Source: an uncultured Johnsonella sp.
GTDB lineage: Bacteria; Bacillota; Clostridia; Lachnospirales; Lachnospiraceae
DNA length: 5,802 nt
Assembly (NCBI GenBank): GCA_905373785.1
Contig: CAJPUK010000133.1
Location: 1 to 5,802, forward strand
Reading direction: 5' to 3'
The notes under the pieces were generated by a model, which did not search any database, had not been told where the DNA came from, and was given only the letters and a program-made list of their open reading frames with translations. The position numbers and the translations under genes were made by a program. Below, piece by piece: positions 5,466 through 5,802 of the stretch (positions within the stretch are counted from its first letter, which is position 1; each line of letters opens with the position of its first letter).

Positions 5466-5801
5466 ATGGAAGTTGTGGATATGGATCTTTATTTGGTGCA
5501 ATCTATTATCGAAGAGTTTGTCAATGTTTATGGTAAGCAATTTGATGAATTGATAAGTTGTATTTCAAAAATCAAACAGTTGGATGATGGAATACTTAAA
5601 ATGCATTGGTCAGGTGAAGGTAGAGATGCATTTACAGCTAAGATAAATGAATTTGTTGACAGTTTAGAAGGTGTTAAAGCTATGATAAAAACCACTAAGA
5701 AAGCAGTTTCCGTACTTGATAAAGATGCTGATGCTTTAATAAAACTAGTTGACTCAATTAAAATCACATATAAAGATGAAATATTATTCATTACATTTTA
5801 G
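5466..5801 (+). CDS. WXG100-superfamily protein with WSG turn (secreted partner or targeting module)
   Basis: The 111-aa product has the helix-turn-helix layout of the WXG100 superfamily: helix about 8-38, the turn H47-W48-S49-G50-E51-G52, then helix 53-98. The WSGEGRDAF segment closely matches the WXG turn consensus. No signal peptide or membrane segment is present. It closes a run of three small genes 12 bases apart or less, in the place where Bacillus YwqH-YwqI cassettes carry the LXG toxin. It could therefore be a stand-alone export partner or the N-terminal targeting part of a toxin that ends early. The last 11 residues (TYKDEILFITF) break the amphipathic pattern, and the TAG stop is the penultimate codon-sized unit of the window, so a frameshift near the end cannot be excluded. 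Membership of the superfamily is firm; the role is inferred. Confidence 0.8.
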   Translation: MEVVDMDLYLVQSIIEEFVNVYGKQFDELISCISKIKQLDDGILKMHWSGEGRDAFTAKINEFVDSLEGVKAMIKTTKKAVSVLDKDADALIKLVDSIKITYKDEILFITF

Positions 5802-5802
5802 A

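Noticed and set aside
5177..5791. Minus-strand open frames opposite the 103-aa and 111-aa genes
   Set aside because: They are complementary shadows of amphipathic coiled-coil genes: hydrophobic and Ser-rich, with no start signals.

Overview
The window is AT-rich DNA. Strong AGGAGG-type ribosome binding sites, a WXG100 gene and an energy-coupling-factor (ECF) type transporter ATPase point to a low-GC Gram-positive bacterium (Firmicutes, probably a Clostridia-like anaerobe). The genus cannot be read from the sequence alone.

Left part (1-1561): two ordinary housekeeping or accessory genes converge. The plus-strand gene is the end of an ABC ATPase that enters from outside the window. It resembles the second ATPase domain of a tandem ECF/cobalt-type (EcfA, YkoD-like) protein. 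The minus-strand gene is an intact class I glutamine amidotransferase-like hydrolase of the peptidase C26 / gamma-glutamyl-GABA hydrolase family. Between them lies a large hairpin followed by a U5 tract on the minus strand, which fits a terminator for the hydrolase.

Middle (1552-2029): a 478-base non-coding, very AT-rich divergent region. It holds an 11-bp inverted repeat (1620-1630 / 1747-1757) and, near its right end, a clear SigA-type promoter with extended -10. A perfect 12-bp AT hairpin follows in the predicted leader, then an AGGAGGA Shine-Dalgarno site.

Right part (2030-5801): a co-directional cluster that reads as part of a Firmicutes type VII secretion (T7SSb/ESX-like) locus. It contains a 96-aa WXG100 protein and a long protein with an EsaA/YueB-like N-terminus. 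This long protein has one membrane segment at each end and a large extracytoplasmic stalk. Three small, mostly helical proteins of 122, 103 and 111 aa follow. The last has a WSG turn and the second has a degenerate LVG turn at the equivalent position. The order of the small genes recalls the YwqH-YwqI-toxin cassettes of Bacillus (DUF5082, DUF5344, LXG toxin), but these assignments rest on size, order and motifs. No EssC/FtsK-type ATPase, EssB or EsaB is visible here, so the motor, if present, must lie downstream or elsewhere.

Points that deserve attention: the compact two-anchor EsaA-like protein; an ATGA stop/start overlap whose best-placed start opens a different frame from the 122-aa protein; two structured untranslated regions flanking the first WXG100 gene; and the lack of a visible ribosome binding site for the EsaA-like gene.
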